From Terriglobales bacterium (GTDB lineage Bacteria > Acidobacteriota > Terriglobia > Bryobacterales > Bryobacteraceae): a DNA stretch of 64,000 nucleotides. This document shows positions 8,873 to 17,662 of the stretch, in pieces. A program made the translations under genes and the position numbers. How positions within the stretch are numbered: position 1 is the first letter of the stretch; every line of letters starts with the position of its first letter. The notes under the pieces were generated by a model. That model saw nothing but the letters and a program-made list of their open reading frames with translations, had not been told where the DNA came from and did no database searches. The stretch is from the NCBI GenBank assembly GCA_027485675.1, contig JAIXQP010000053.1:34237-98236 (forward strand), written 5' to 3'.

Positions 8873-9595
8873 TTATGCCGGTTTGTTGGCCCCCACGAAA
8901 ATTTGTTCGCGCATCCGTTCGGCGGCGCGGGTGACGCTCCACCGTTCGACGGCGGCCATGGTGAAGAGCCAGGGGGCGACGGTGTTTGACCACTGGAGCC
9001 ATTCGGTCCAACCCTCCGTGGAGGTGGACAGGCAGAGGTTGACGAGGCGGAGGAGGAGGAAGGCGGCCATCCAGCGGAGCGCCAAGGCCCAGCGGCCGCC
9101 GGTCATCTCCCAACTGATGCGGTGCAGCCCCAGGGCAATGGTGGCGGGCACGGCGAGCGGGATGAAACTGAGGAACTGCAGGTAGCGCATGGCCGCAATG
9201 GAACTGGCGGCGTCGCCGAGACGCTCCCGGTTGATGACGACCGGCACCGATAACGCGATGAGCAGCGCCAGCCATAGCCAGTCGACTCGCTTCCAGCGGG
9301 GTGCGAGGCCGACCTGGCGAAACGCGCGGCCGAGTTCGACGAGGCCCCAGGTAAGCACCAGGAGCGAGGCGACGATTAAGATTTGGCGCCAACTGCGGGC
9401 CGGCAGGAGCCAGTTACCGAACTCGGCAACGATCTCATACGAATGGCGGGCCATCGCTAAAACAGCGCTGAGGCCGAGGAGCGTCCAGGCCATGCGCATG
9501 CGGGAGCCGCGGGGCGAATCGTGGCGGATGCGCCAGCAGTAGGGCAGGGCGACTGCGTAAGCAACGAACTTGACGGTCTCCTGCCAGATCTCCAC
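8873..9595 (-). CDS. Hypothetical multi-pass membrane protein in ECF sigma cluster
   Basis: 240 residues starting at a GTG (9593-9595) that directly follows the TAG of the preceding gene, so translation is probably coupled. About six hydrophobic segments are visible, beginning with VKFVAYAVALPYCWRI, then TLLGLSAVLAMA, QILIVASLLVLTWGLVELG, LWLALLIALSVPVVI, FIPLAVPATIALGL and LALRWMAAFLLLRLV, followed by a soluble tail. I do not recognise the family. It is the third gene after a sigma factor and a small unknown protein, so a role as membrane sensor or output of that sigma system is a reasonable inference. Confidence 0.72.
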   Translation of the reverse strand: MEIWQETVKFVAYAVALPYCWRIRHDSPRGSRMRMAWTLLGLSAVLAMARHSYEIVAEFGNWLLPARSWRQILIVASLLVLTWGLVELGRAFRQVGLAPRWKRVDWLWLALLIALSVPVVINRERLGDAASSIAAMRYLQFLSFIPLAVPATIALGLHRISWEMTGGRWALALRWMAAFLLLRLVNLCLSTSTEGWTEWLQWSNTVAPWLFTMAAVERWSVTRAAERMREQIFVGANKPA

Positions 9596-9943
9596 CTAGG
9601 CGACCTCCAGCGAGAGGCCGGCCTGGCCGATGAGGCGGCCGGCGGCCATGCCGCAGAAGGAGCCGACGAGTTCGCTTAAGGAGCTGACGAAGTGGCACCA
9701 CGTGCGTCCGGAGACGCCGCCGCATTGGCGGGAGGCGGTGGCCATGGCCGATTCGGCAGCGTGGCGGCCGCAGAGCGGTTCGAGCAGATGGCTCAAGAGC
9801 GCGAGGGCTTCGTCGGCTCGGACACCGCGCCGCTCGAGGCGTTCCATGGTGCCGCGCAGCATGCGCTCGATGTCGGGCGCGCCGCCGGAGGCCGCCGTCC
9901 GCCAGCGAGCGCCTTCGCGTTGTAGTGCCGTTTCCCAGTTCAT
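9596..9943 (-). CDS. Small hypothetical protein downstream of ECF sigma factor
   Basis: 115 residues starting at ATG 9943, which overlaps the sigma factor stop as ATGA, a typical coupled junction. The protein is mostly helical (PDIERMLRGTMERLERRG, ADEALALLSHLLEPLCG) with a hydrophobic, cysteine-containing C-terminal third (CHFVSSLSELVGSFCGMAAG). There is no HxxxCxxC zinc motif of the ZAS anti-sigma type. It occupies the position where anti-sigma factors usually lie, but its sequence does not prove that role. Confidence 0.65.
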   Translation of the reverse strand: MNWETALQREGARWRTAASGGAPDIERMLRGTMERLERRGVRADEALALLSHLLEPLCGRHAAESAMATASRQCGGVSGRTWCHFVSSLSELVGSFCGMAAGRLIGQAGLSLEVA

Positions 9944-10464
9944 CGAAAGTGCTCCGCCAGCCTCTTCTTCAACTGAAACACCCGCCACTGAACGGTGCCC
10001 ACGGGCAGTTCGAGCAGCTCAGCCATTTCATGATAGGCAAAGCCATCGACGTAGCGCAAAAGCAGCAGTTCGCGGTCGGCGGGCGGCAGGCAGTCGAGCC
10101 ATTCGCCGAGCACGAGGCCCGCGAAGGGGTTCCAATCGGCGGCGCCCTGGTCCTCGATCAGGTCGAGCGTTTCGACGCGGCGGCCCTGTTGGCGGAGGTA
10201 CTGCAGCAGTTCGTTGCGGGCGATGCGGAAGAGCCAGGGGCGGAATAACGTGAGATCGCGCAGGCCGTCCACCTTCCGGAAGAGGATGAGCATGACTTCC
10301 TGGGTCAAGTCTTCGGCGACGGCGGATTCGCAGCCGCGGGCACGGAAATAGACCATCAACTGGGGCGCGAGCACCCGGAACAAAGAGGCGAAGTGCTCCT
10401 CGTTGGGGCAGCGGACGAACTGTTCCACCACCGCTTCAAAACTGGGAGTGACGACGACGGACAT
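9940..10464 (-). CDS. RNA polymerase ECF-type sigma factor
   Basis: 174 residues. Region 2 is visible in FRARGCESAVAEDLTQEVM and FRPWLFRIARNELLQYLRQQ. Region 4 is visible in LPPADRELLLLRYVDGFAY and the helix-turn-helix MAELLELPVGTVQWRVFQLKKRL. It should direct core polymerase to a dedicated promoter set. It heads a three-gene coupled cluster running left on the minus strand (9943 and 9595 starts). The DUF1501 gene ends 35 bases upstream, close enough for partial read-through. No autoregulatory promoter could be assigned by eye. Confidence 0.93.
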   Translation of the reverse strand: MSVVVTPSFEAVVEQFVRCPNEEHFASLFRVLAPQLMVYFRARGCESAVAEDLTQEVMLILFRKVDGLRDLTLFRPWLFRIARNELLQYLRQQGRRVETLDLIEDQGAADWNPFAGLVLGEWLDCLPPADRELLLLRYVDGFAYHEMAELLELPVGTVQWRVFQLKKRLAEHFR

Positions 10465-10499
10465 CGTGCGAGAGATCGTATCACGAGTGCCGGGCGGGG

Positions 10500-11894
10500 T
10501 TAGGCGAGGACGTCGTTCATGACGTTGCCCGCTACGTCGGTTAAGCGGAAAAAGCGTCCGCTATACGGGTAAGTGAGTCGGGTGTGGTCGATGCCCATGA
10601 GATGGAGAATCGTCGCATGGAGGTCGTGGACGTGGGCGCGCTTTTCGACGGCCTTGGCGCCGAACTCGTCGGTGGCGCCGTAGACGGTACCGCCCTTCAC
10701 GCCGGCTCCGGCGAGCAGGTAGGTGAAGCCTTCGTTGTTGTGATCGCGGCCGTTTTGCACGTTGATGCGACCGTTGGTCTCAATCCACGGACGGCGGCCG
10801 AACTCTCCGCCGATGACGACGAGGGTTTCTTTGAGCAGGCCGGAGGCTTTGAGGTCTTTGAGGAGCGCAGCGATGGGTTGATCGGCCTGTTGCGCGAGTT
10901 TGCGGTGGACGAGGATGTTGTGATGGCTGTCCCAGGGCTTGTCGTTGCCGAAGTAGACCTGCACGGCGCGGACGCCACGTTCGACGAGGCGGCGGGCGAC
11001 CAGGCAGCCGCGGGCGAAGTCGCCATCGCGGGTGGCGGATTTGATCTTCATTTCGGCTTCGTCGGGGTTCCGGGTGACGCCGTAGGCGGCTTGGACCTGG
11101 GCGGACTCCTTGGCGATGTCGAAGGCATCCATGGCTTCGGCCTGCATGCGGTAGGCGACCTCCATCGACTGAATACGGCCTTCGAGCAGGGGATCGGCGC
11201 CGCGCTTTGAGAGCTCGAGCCCGTTCAGCTTGTTGAGGAAGTCGAGAGTCTTGCGTTGGTCGGCGAGCGAGGTGGTGGCGTTGCGGAGGTGCTGGATCAT
11301 CTTCTCCGGGTCGGCTTCGTCGTTGGGGACGTAGGTGCCCTGATAGACCGAGGGGAGGAAGGCGTTGCCCCACAGGTTGGCGCCGACGTCGGGGACTCCG
11401 GCGCAGAGAGCGACGAAGCCCGGGAGGTTTTTGTTCTCCGTGCCGAGGCCGTAGGTGAGCCAGGAGCCCCAGGAGGGGAAGCCGGGGATGATGCGGCCGA
11501 TGTTCATCTGCAGCATGGCCTGGGGATGGGCGGGCAGGTCGCAGTGCATGGAGCGGACGACGCAGATATCGTCGATGCACTCGCCCACCTGACGGAAGAT
11601 CTCCGAGACCTCGATGCCGGACTGGCCGTACTTTTTGAACGAGAACGGGGAACGCATGAGAGTTCCCTGCCCCATCTTGTTCTGGCCAGGCGGGAGGGTG
11701 CCGTGGAACTTATCGAGGGCGGGCTTGGGGTCGAAGGTATCGACCTGCGAGGGGCCGCCGTTGAGGAACAGGAAGATGACCGATTTGGCTTTCGCCGGGA
11801 AGTGGGGGCCGGTGGCGGCGGCGATGTTGTTGGCCAGGCCGATCATGCCGAAGCCGGTTCCAAGGGTTTTGAGGGCGTCGCGGCGGTTCATCAT
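10500..11894 (-). CDS. DUF1501 family secreted protein
   Basis: 464 residues. A twin-arginine-like start (MNRRDALKTLGTGFGMIGLA) precedes the mature region. The body has the sulfatase-like alkaline phosphatase fold features of DUF1501: VIFLFLNGGPSQVDTFDPKP, EFGRRPWIETNGRINVQNG and GRDHNNEGFTYLLAGAG. It lies one base after the stop of the DUF1549/DUF1553 gene, the invariable partner of this family in Planctomycetota, Verrucomicrobiota and Acidobacteriota. The pair is thought to act in the periplasm on complex carbohydrate or related polymers; the precise chemistry is not established. A paralogous pair is at 33.6-37.7 kb. Confidence 0.93.
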   Translation of the reverse strand: MMNRRDALKTLGTGFGMIGLANNIAAATGPHFPAKAKSVIFLFLNGGPSQVDTFDPKPALDKFHGTLPPGQNKMGQGTLMRSPFSFKKYGQSGIEVSEIFRQVGECIDDICVVRSMHCDLPAHPQAMLQMNIGRIIPGFPSWGSWLTYGLGTENKNLPGFVALCAGVPDVGANLWGNAFLPSVYQGTYVPNDEADPEKMIQHLRNATTSLADQRKTLDFLNKLNGLELSKRGADPLLEGRIQSMEVAYRMQAEAMDAFDIAKESAQVQAAYGVTRNPDEAEMKIKSATRDGDFARGCLVARRLVERGVRAVQVYFGNDKPWDSHHNILVHRKLAQQADQPIAALLKDLKASGLLKETLVVIGGEFGRRPWIETNGRINVQNGRDHNNEGFTYLLAGAGVKGGTVYGATDEFGAKAVEKRAHVHDLHATILHLMGIDHTRLTYPYSGRFFRLTDVAGNVMNDVLA

Positions 11895-11895
11895 G

Positions 11896-14514
11896 TTAGT
11901 TCACAAAGAGGAATTCGTTCGAGCTGAGCAAGGCTTTCGAAAATTGAGTCCACGGGTCTTTCGCGGACCGGGTGAAGTCGAGGCTGAGTTGGCGTTCCTG
12001 CGCGTCGGGGTCCCGGGAGAGGACGGCGCGATAGAGGAAGCCGACGCGGTCGGAGGCCTGGGCGGAGTCGGCGGCGAGTTTGCGGGCGCGGGCGTCGACA
12101 AAGTCGCTGTTGAGGAAGAAGAGCTGCTGAAGAGCGGTGGCGGTGACGGTGCGCTGCTCGCCGGTGGCATTGGGATTCGGGAAATCGAACAGGGCGAGGG
12201 TGCCGTCGAGCTTGCGGCGGGAGACGAGGCCGTAGATGGTGCGTTTGCGAGTCTCGTTGGCGGCCAGGTCGGCGGGTTGGGCGCCGGGGGTGAGGTCGAG
12301 TTCGGAGGAGGCGGCGAGGAGGGCGTCGCGGAGGCTTTCGGCATCGAGACGCTGACGGTTGGCGCGCCAGAGGAGGCGGTTGGCCGGGTCCTTTTCGTTG
12401 CCGGCGGCGGAGTTTTCCGCCGAACGCTGGTAGGTAGCCGAGAGCATGATCTCGCGGTGGAGCTGCTTGAGCGACCAGCCGTTCGAGACGAAGCGCGAGG
12501 CGAGATAGTCGAGTAACTCAGGGTTACTGGGCTTACCGCCCATGCGACCGAAGTTACTCACCGTGGGTACGATGCCTTCGCCGAAGTGGTGGGCCCAGAC
12601 GCGATTGACCATCACGCGGGGGGTAAGCGGGTTTTCGGGGGCGACCATGGCCGCGGCCAGTTCGAGACGGCCGCTGCCGCTCGTAAAGGGCTTTTCGTTG
12701 AGGATGGAGAGGAAGCCGCGGGGGACTTCGGGGCCAAGGTTATCGGGCTGGCCGTTGATCTGGATCCGCTGGTTCTTGGGGTTGGGCAGATCCTGAATCA
12801 CGTGGGCGTAGGCGTACTGTTCCGGGAGAGCGGCTTTACGCTCCTTGAGTTCGGCGCGGAGGGCCTTGAGGTGATCGGCCCAGGGCCCGGTAAGGAAGCG
12901 TTCGATGGTGCCATCGGAAGTGAGATAGCCGCGGTTGGGGCCGAAGTAGAGGATGCCGTCTTCTTCCTGCTTGAACTCCTTGCCGTAGAAGTCGGAGAAG
13001 TAGAGGTCGCGCCACAGGAAGAAGTCTTCGGTCTTGAGGGAGACGGTGACGTAGCCATCGACGTTCTTCGCGTCTTTCGCATTGGCTTTGCGGACGATGT
13101 TTTCCTGGTCGACGCGGTCCCGTTCGGCGAGGACGCGGAAGCAGTGTTCGCGGAAGGCGTTCGCATCGAAGGACTGGCTTTGCCAGCCTTTCAGATACTG
13201 GTTATCTTCGGGGCCGGACTTGAGATAACGAACCCAGTTTTTGAGCACGCCGAGATCGAGGTGGTCGGCCGCGGCGGCGGCTTCGACGGAGACGGGTTGG
13301 GGACCGACGAGCACGCGGCGGGCGGCGGCGAGGTATTGGGGCGCCTGCATCGTGAGGATTTTGGCCATGCTGGAGGCCTGGTCGTGGAGGAAGTCCTGAA
13401 TGCGGGTTTCGAGTTCCTTGACCTTGGCTTCCTTCCGTTTATACTCGGCAACCTGATCGGCGGGAGCGAGGGGGAGTTCGCTGCGCTTGGTGGAGGAAAA
13501 GACGCCCTGGAGGGCGTAGAAGTCGCGGGTGGGAATGGGATCGAACTTATGGTCGTGGCACTGGGCGCAGGCGGCGGTGAGGGCGAGAAAGCCGCGGGTG
13601 GTGGCGTCGACGCGGTCATCGACAAGTTCCGGGCTGAGGCCGTAGAAGCCGAGGCCGACGGCTAAGTCGGGGTGCTGTTCGTTTTTGGGGAGTAAGTCGC
13701 CGGCGATTTGCGCTTTGACGAATAAGTCATAGGGCATGTCGCGGTTCATCGCGTCGATTACCCAGTTCCGGTAGCGGAAGGAGTTGGGATAGGGGTCGAA
13801 GACGTCGTTTGAAAGCTTGTCGTCGGCGTAGCGGGCGATATCGAGCCAGTAGCGGCCCCAGCGTTCGCCGTAGCGGGGCGAGGCAAGGAGTTGGTCGACG
13901 ACTTTGGCGAAGGCGTTCGGAGATTGGTCGGCGAGGAAGGCGTCGACGGCGGAGGCCGAGGGGGGCAGGCCGGTGAGGTCGAAATAGGCCCGGCGGATGA
14001 GGTCGCGCTTGGCGGCGGGAGGATTCTGGGGGAGGCCTTTAGCGGCGAGACGGGACTGGACGAGCTGGTCGATCGAGGCGCCGGGGGCGGGTTTTGCGAG
14101 GGGAGTAAAGGCCCAGTAGTTCCGCTGCTCGGGGGTGATGACGTAGGGGGCGTTTGCGTTCTTCGAGACGACCGCTTCCGGCCAGGGCGCGCCGGCGGCG
14201 ATCCAGGTGGACAGGTCGGCGATTTCCGCCGCGGAGAGCTTCGGCTGGTTGAAGGGCATCTGCAGCTTGGGGTCGGCGTGGCGGACGGCGGTGAGGAGCA
14301 GGCTCGATTCGGGTTGGCCGGGAACGAGGGCGGGTCCGCGGGAGCCGCCTTTGAGGAGCGCGGCGCGGGAGTTGACGGCGAGTCCGGACTGCGGGGTGAG
14401 GGAGTGGCAGGAGTAGCAGCGGTTGGCGAGGACGGGGCGGACCTTGTTTTCAAAGAATTCCGCGGGATCGGCGGCGAGCAGCGGGAGGGACAGGGCGGCA
14501 AGGAGGAAGCGCAT
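11896..14514 (-). CDS. PSCyt1/DUF1549/DUF1553 cytochrome-like secreted protein
   Basis: 872 residues from the ATG at 14514, chosen because an AGGAG lies about 8 bases upstream and the protein then begins with the signal peptide MRFLLAALSLPLLAADPAEF. The N-terminal domain is a planctomycete-type cytochrome c (PSCyt1) with the haem motif CYSCH near residue 30. DUF1549 follows (LIRRAYFDLTGLPPSASAVD, YGERWGRYWLDIARYAD, CAQCHDHKFDPIPT), then DUF1553 towards the C terminus (NPLTPRVMVNRVWAHHFGEG, LKQLHREIMLSATYQRSAEN). Its DUF1501 partner begins one base later. Likely periplasmic electron-transfer or polymer-processing role; function unproven. Confidence 0.94.
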   Translation of the reverse strand: MRFLLAALSLPLLAADPAEFFENKVRPVLANRCYSCHSLTPQSGLAVNSRAALLKGGSRGPALVPGQPESSLLLTAVRHADPKLQMPFNQPKLSAAEIADLSTWIAAGAPWPEAVVSKNANAPYVITPEQRNYWAFTPLAKPAPGASIDQLVQSRLAAKGLPQNPPAAKRDLIRRAYFDLTGLPPSASAVDAFLADQSPNAFAKVVDQLLASPRYGERWGRYWLDIARYADDKLSNDVFDPYPNSFRYRNWVIDAMNRDMPYDLFVKAQIAGDLLPKNEQHPDLAVGLGFYGLSPELVDDRVDATTRGFLALTAACAQCHDHKFDPIPTRDFYALQGVFSSTKRSELPLAPADQVAEYKRKEAKVKELETRIQDFLHDQASSMAKILTMQAPQYLAAARRVLVGPQPVSVEAAAAADHLDLGVLKNWVRYLKSGPEDNQYLKGWQSQSFDANAFREHCFRVLAERDRVDQENIVRKANAKDAKNVDGYVTVSLKTEDFFLWRDLYFSDFYGKEFKQEEDGILYFGPNRGYLTSDGTIERFLTGPWADHLKALRAELKERKAALPEQYAYAHVIQDLPNPKNQRIQINGQPDNLGPEVPRGFLSILNEKPFTSGSGRLELAAAMVAPENPLTPRVMVNRVWAHHFGEGIVPTVSNFGRMGGKPSNPELLDYLASRFVSNGWSLKQLHREIMLSATYQRSAENSAAGNEKDPANRLLWRANRQRLDAESLRDALLAASSELDLTPGAQPADLAANETRKRTIYGLVSRRKLDGTLALFDFPNPNATGEQRTVTATALQQLFFLNSDFVDARARKLAADSAQASDRVGFLYRAVLSRDPDAQERQLSLDFTRSAKDPWTQFSKALLSSNEFLFVN

Positions 14515-14595
14515 CGGGGAAGCTCCTAAGCTGTTTGGCAACGGGACGCTAATACTATACATTTTTCTTTTGGCGAGAAAAAGGGGGGAGCGGGA

Positions 14596-14624
14596 TTGTT
14601 TCCTGAGCAATTCCATGACATATT
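14596..14624 (+). promoter_or_regulatory. Candidate promoter of the Xre/RES operon
   Basis: TTGTTT at 14596-14601 and CATATT at 14619-14624 are separated by 17 bases. The predicted start point near 14631 would leave only a short leader that begins at the AGGAGA ribosome site (14631-14636) in front of ATG 14645. Called by eye, moderate match to the sigma-70 consensus. Confidence 0.4.
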
Positions 14625-14644
14625 TCTTTCAGGAGAGATACTTC

Positions 14645-15040
14645 ATGGCGCGCGCAAAGCTGGAGTTGGCCCGGGAGGGGACGCGGTCGGAGACGGCACG
14701 GGCTGTATTGACCGAAGCGGTGCTGCGGGCAGCGGCGATTTTGGGGATTTCGCAGGCGGAGTTAGGGAAGATTCTGGGGATTTCGGCGGCGAGCGTATCG
14801 CGGATGGCGGCCGGAAAGTATCTGCTGGATCCGGAGGGGAAGGAGTGGCAGTTAGGGGCGTTGTTTGTGCGGCTGTTCCGGAGCCTGGATTCGATTACCG
14901 GGGGGAGCGAGGAGCACGCCCGGCGGTGGCTGCAGAGTGGGAATACGGGGCTGCAGGGGACGCCGGTGGCAATGCTGCGGGAGATCGACTCGTTTGTGCG
15001 GGTGGTTCAATACTTGGATGCGTCGCGTGCCCGGGTTTGA
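14645..15040 (+). CDS. Xre/MbcA/ParS-type antitoxin (DUF2384)
   Basis: 131 residues from ATG 14645, which has AGGAGA 8 bases upstream. The N-terminal half is a helix-turn-helix (AAAILGISQAELGKILGISA, ASVSRMAAGKYLLDP). The C-terminal half is the toxin-binding DUF2384 region (EWQLGALFVRLFRSLDSITG, ARRWLQSGNTGLQGTPVAML). Antitoxins of this class neutralise RES toxins and repress their own operon. The stop lies 23 bases inside the next gene, which codes for a RES-domain protein, completing a standard pair. Confidence 0.92.
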   Translation: MARAKLELAREGTRSETARAVLTEAVLRAAAILGISQAELGKILGISAASVSRMAAGKYLLDPEGKEWQLGALFVRLFRSLDSITGGSEEHARRWLQSGNTGLQGTPVAMLREIDSFVRVVQYLDASRARV

Positions 15041-15722
15041 GGTGGTGGCGGGGGCGGTGCGGCCGGGGCGCTGGAAGGCTTGGCGGGCCGTAGAGGGGCA
15101 GCATGTGGTGTCGACACTGCGGCTGGCGGGCGGGGACCCGGGGCGGCAGGATTTGCTCGAGCGGATTTTGGAGGAGAGCAAGCCAGCGTTGCCGGAAGGG
15201 ACGTCGGGCTTGCACTACTTGCTGGCGACGCCGTTTCGGTACGGGCCGGTGGGGGCGGGATCGCGGTTTCGGGGTTGGGGGGATGCAGGCGTGCTGTATG
15301 GGGCGGCGCAGCGGCGGACGGCGTGTGCGGAGGTGGGGTACTGGCGTTGGCGTTTTGTGGGGGAGAGTGCGGGGTTAGCGGAGTTGCCGGCGGCAGCGCA
15401 GACGGTGTTCCGGTTTGGGGCGGGGGGCCGGGGGGTGGATTTGGAGCGGGCTCCGCTTGAGGAGTGGGCGGCGCAGTGGACGGACCCGGTGGAGTATGGC
15501 GAGACGCAGAAGTTGGGGCGGATGGCGCGGGAGGCGGGGGCGGAGTGGATCGGCTACCGCTCGGTGCGGGATCCGGAAGGGGGGCGTTGTTACGCGGTCT
15601 TGACGGGGCGGGCGGTGCGGCCGAAGGCGCCGCTCGAGCGGGAGACGTGGTGGTTGACGGTTCGGGGGAGCGGGGTGGTGTGGCAGCGGGAGGGTGGGGA
15701 GCGGTTTGTGTTTTCGTATTGA
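15018..15722 (+). CDS. RES-domain toxin
   Basis: 234 residues from ATG 15018, overlapping the antitoxin gene by 23 bases. The RES family signature is visible: an early Arg in WKAWRAVEGQHV, Arg in GAGSRFRGWGDAGVLYGA, Glu in RRTACAEVGYWRWRF and later polar residues. RES proteins degrade NAD+ (as a phosphorylase or glycohydrolase, depending on the member) and stop growth when free of antitoxin. Good length for the family. Both the Xre partner upstream and the overlap support a working type II toxin-antitoxin module. I see no frameshift or premature stop. Confidence 0.9.
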   Translation: MRRVPGFEVVAGAVRPGRWKAWRAVEGQHVVSTLRLAGGDPGRQDLLERILEESKPALPEGTSGLHYLLATPFRYGPVGAGSRFRGWGDAGVLYGAAQRRTACAEVGYWRWRFVGESAGLAELPAAAQTVFRFGAGGRGVDLERAPLEEWAAQWTDPVEYGETQKLGRMAREAGAEWIGYRSVRDPEGGRCYAVLTGRAVRPKAPLERETWWLTVRGSGVVWQREGGERFVFSY

Positions 15723-15743
15723 ATAGAGTGGGTGAGGCGAGCA

Positions 15744-16031
15744 ATGGCACAACTGAATTGGTCCGAATGCCCCACAGTGGAGAGTGTGCCGGGGAAATTG
15801 AGCAGTGCATGGGTATTGAAGGGTACGCGGATGCCGGTGCAGGCGATCTTTGAGAACCGGGACGTGGGCCTGTCGGTGCGGGAGATCACCGAGGTCTACG
15901 ACGTGACCGAGGCCGAGGTGAAGGCGGTGCTGCATTGCGCGGCGCAGAGCTTGGAAACGACTCCGGCGTACGGGATGCCTGAAGCTGAAGAATGTCACCA
16001 TGGCATGGTGGTTCCGAGGTCGCAGGAATAG
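15744..16031 (+). CDS. DUF433 family protein (antitoxin-like HTH)
   Basis: 95 residues from ATG 15744, 21 bases after the RES toxin stop. The core LKGTRMPVQAIFENRDVGLS followed by VREITEVYDVTEAEVKAVLH is the DUF433 winged-helix type domain. DUF433 proteins are usually followed by a DUF5615 PIN-like partner; none is present here, as the next gene lies on the other strand. It may be an orphan antitoxin or an accessory gene of the Xre/RES operon. Confidence 0.85.
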   Translation: MAQLNWSECPTVESVPGKLSSAWVLKGTRMPVQAIFENRDVGLSVREITEVYDVTEAEVKAVLHCAAQSLETTPAYGMPEAEECHHGMVVPRSQE

Positions 16032-16096
16032 CCGGTCTGCAGCAACCTGTAACGCAGTTTCGAGCCGAGCCGTTCCGTTAACCGAGTTGGGGATCG

Positions 16097-16303
16097 TTAC
16101 TCTACATGGAAGCTAAAGACTTGGTCTAGAGGGCGGCCCAGGGCTCCGGCGATGCGGAAGGCGACTTCGAGCGAAGGGGAGTATTTGTTGGCTTCAATGG
16201 CGTTGACGGTTTGGCGGGTGACGCCGACCTGGTCGGCGAGTTGCTGTTGCGTAAGTCCGCCTTGCTGCTGGCGGAGCTGGCGGATCTGATTAGTGATCGG
16301 CAC
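16097..16303 (-). CDS. Small XRE-family transcriptional regulator
   Basis: 68 residues from a GTG at 16301-16303. The whole protein is one helix-turn-helix domain: ITNQIRQLRQQQ, LTQQQLADQVGVTRQTVNAI and NKYSPSLEVAFRIAGALG, ending DQVFSFHVE. It is 2 bases downstream of a small membrane protein gene, a common two-gene arrangement. Regulators of this size typically repress the pair. Two 18-bp palindromes at the start of the membrane gene are the natural candidates for its operator. Confidence 0.9.
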   Translation of the reverse strand: MPITNQIRQLRQQQGGLTQQQLADQVGVTRQTVNAIEANKYSPSLEVAFRIAGALGRPLDQVFSFHVE

Positions 16304-16305
16304 GG

Positions 16306-16743
16306 CTAGACGCCTTGGCGATAGTGGAAGAGTTGGGAGCCGATCTCTACGAGTTGGGCGAGGACCCAGAAAGCGATGAGGAGGTTGACGAAGGCGAAGT
16401 TGCCTTCCCAGCGGAGGGCAACGCAAAGAGAGCAGAAGACGCCGGTGGCCAGAACGAAGGAGCCACGGCGGGCGGATTTCAGTTCGATGAGGTGGTCGCG
16501 CTCGTCGGTGCGAGCACTGGCCGCGCGGGGATTGAGGAGAGCCAGGACCGTGTTTCCAACAATCTGGAGAATCACCAGGAAAACGACGAGGGCGACCATA
16601 AGGACGACTTGGTGGGGCTGGACCGATAAGCTCGTGTGAGGGAAGACGGAGGCGAAGTAAATTCCAGACACCGTGAGAAGGCTGAAAAATAGGAGCCAGA
16701 GAGATTTTTCATAAAAGCTCATGTCCAATATATTTGACATCAT
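16306..16743 (-). CDS. Small integral membrane protein paired with XRE regulator
   Basis: 145 residues if the ATG at 16743 is used; this overlaps the meaB stop by 4 bases (ATGA). A second possible start is the ATG at 16722 (MSFYEKSLWLLFF), just after the palindrome 16722-16739. Four membrane segments are visible: LWLLFFSLLTVSGIYFA, VLMVALVVFLVILQIVG, GSFVLATGVFCSLCVAL and FAFVNLLIAFWVLAQLVE. Between the second and third is a charged loop ARTDERDHLIELKSAR. Similar proteins accompany small XRE repressors. The function is unknown. Confidence 0.8.
   Translation of the reverse strand: MMSNILDMSFYEKSLWLLFFSLLTVSGIYFASVFPHTSLSVQPHQVVLMVALVVFLVILQIVGNTVLALLNPRAASARTDERDHLIELKSARRGSFVLATGVFCSLCVALRWEGNFAFVNLLIAFWVLAQLVEIGSQLFHYRQGV
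16722..16739. promoter_or_regulatory. Candidate XRE operator, copy 1
   Basis: TGTCCAATATATTTGACA is an imperfect palindrome with arms TGTC/GACA and an AT-rich centre. A near copy lies 32 bases away at 16754-16771. The site covers the first codons of the membrane-protein gene, or the base pairs just before its alternative start at 16722. Binding by the 68-residue XRE protein is inferred. Confidence 0.6.
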
Positions 16744-17662
16744 ACGGGCTGAATGTCAAGTATTTTTGACACGGCTTGGGGCGGGGTGAGGGTGCCCGCG
16801 CGGAGGGCGGCTTCGAGAGCCGGGCGGATCGCTTGGATGGCGGGGTCGGCGTGGAAACGCTGCCAGAGGGTTTGGCGGAGGAGCTCTTCAAACCAAGCGA
16901 GGGTCTGGGCCGGGCGGCGGGTGCGGTCGGCTTGGGACTGGATGGTTTGCCAGAGTTCCGGAACTCCTTCGCGGGTCAGGGCGGAGCAGGTGAGGACAGG
17001 GGGGGCGGTAGCGGCGAACAGGTGCAGGGCCGAGGAGTAGGCGCGTTGGGCCTGGAGGGCGCGCGGTTGGTTGTCGCCATCGGCTTTGTTAATGACGAGC
17101 AGGTCCGTGAGTTCGAGGATCCCTCGCTTGAGGCCTTGGAGTTCGTCGCCGGCCCCGGGGAGGAGCAGCAGGAGGAAGCAATCGGTCATCTGGTGGACGG
17201 CGGTTTCCGATTGGCCGACGCCGACGGTTTCGACGATGATCACCTCGTAGCCGGCGGCTTCGCACAGTAGAATCGATTCCCGGGTATGGCGGGCGACGCC
17301 TCCAAGATGGCCGCGGGCCGGGGTGGGCCGGATGAAGGCGTGCGGGCTTTGTGCCAGGGTTTCCATGCGGGTCTTGTCGCCGAGAATGGAGCCGCCCGTG
17401 GTGGGAGAGGAGGGGTCGACGGAGAGGACGGCGAGGGGTTGCGTGATGTGAGCGCCGAGGGCTTCGATCAGGGTGGACTTCCCTGCCCCCGGGACGCCGG
17501 TGATGCCGAGGCGGAGCGAACGGCCGGTGTGCGGGAGCACGGCGGCGAGGAGATCGCGGGCGAGGGCCTGGTCGGCGGGGAGGCCGGACTCCATCAGGGT
17601 GAGGGCGCGGGCGAGAACGGCGCGGTCGCGGGCCAGGATCCCGTCGCGGTACTGGGCGAGGG

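Noticed and set aside
8856..9392. N-terminal extension of the TonB-dependent receptor by 179 residues
   Set aside because: It is antisense-free shadow of the upstream membrane protein gene in another frame and lies before a clear signal peptide start.
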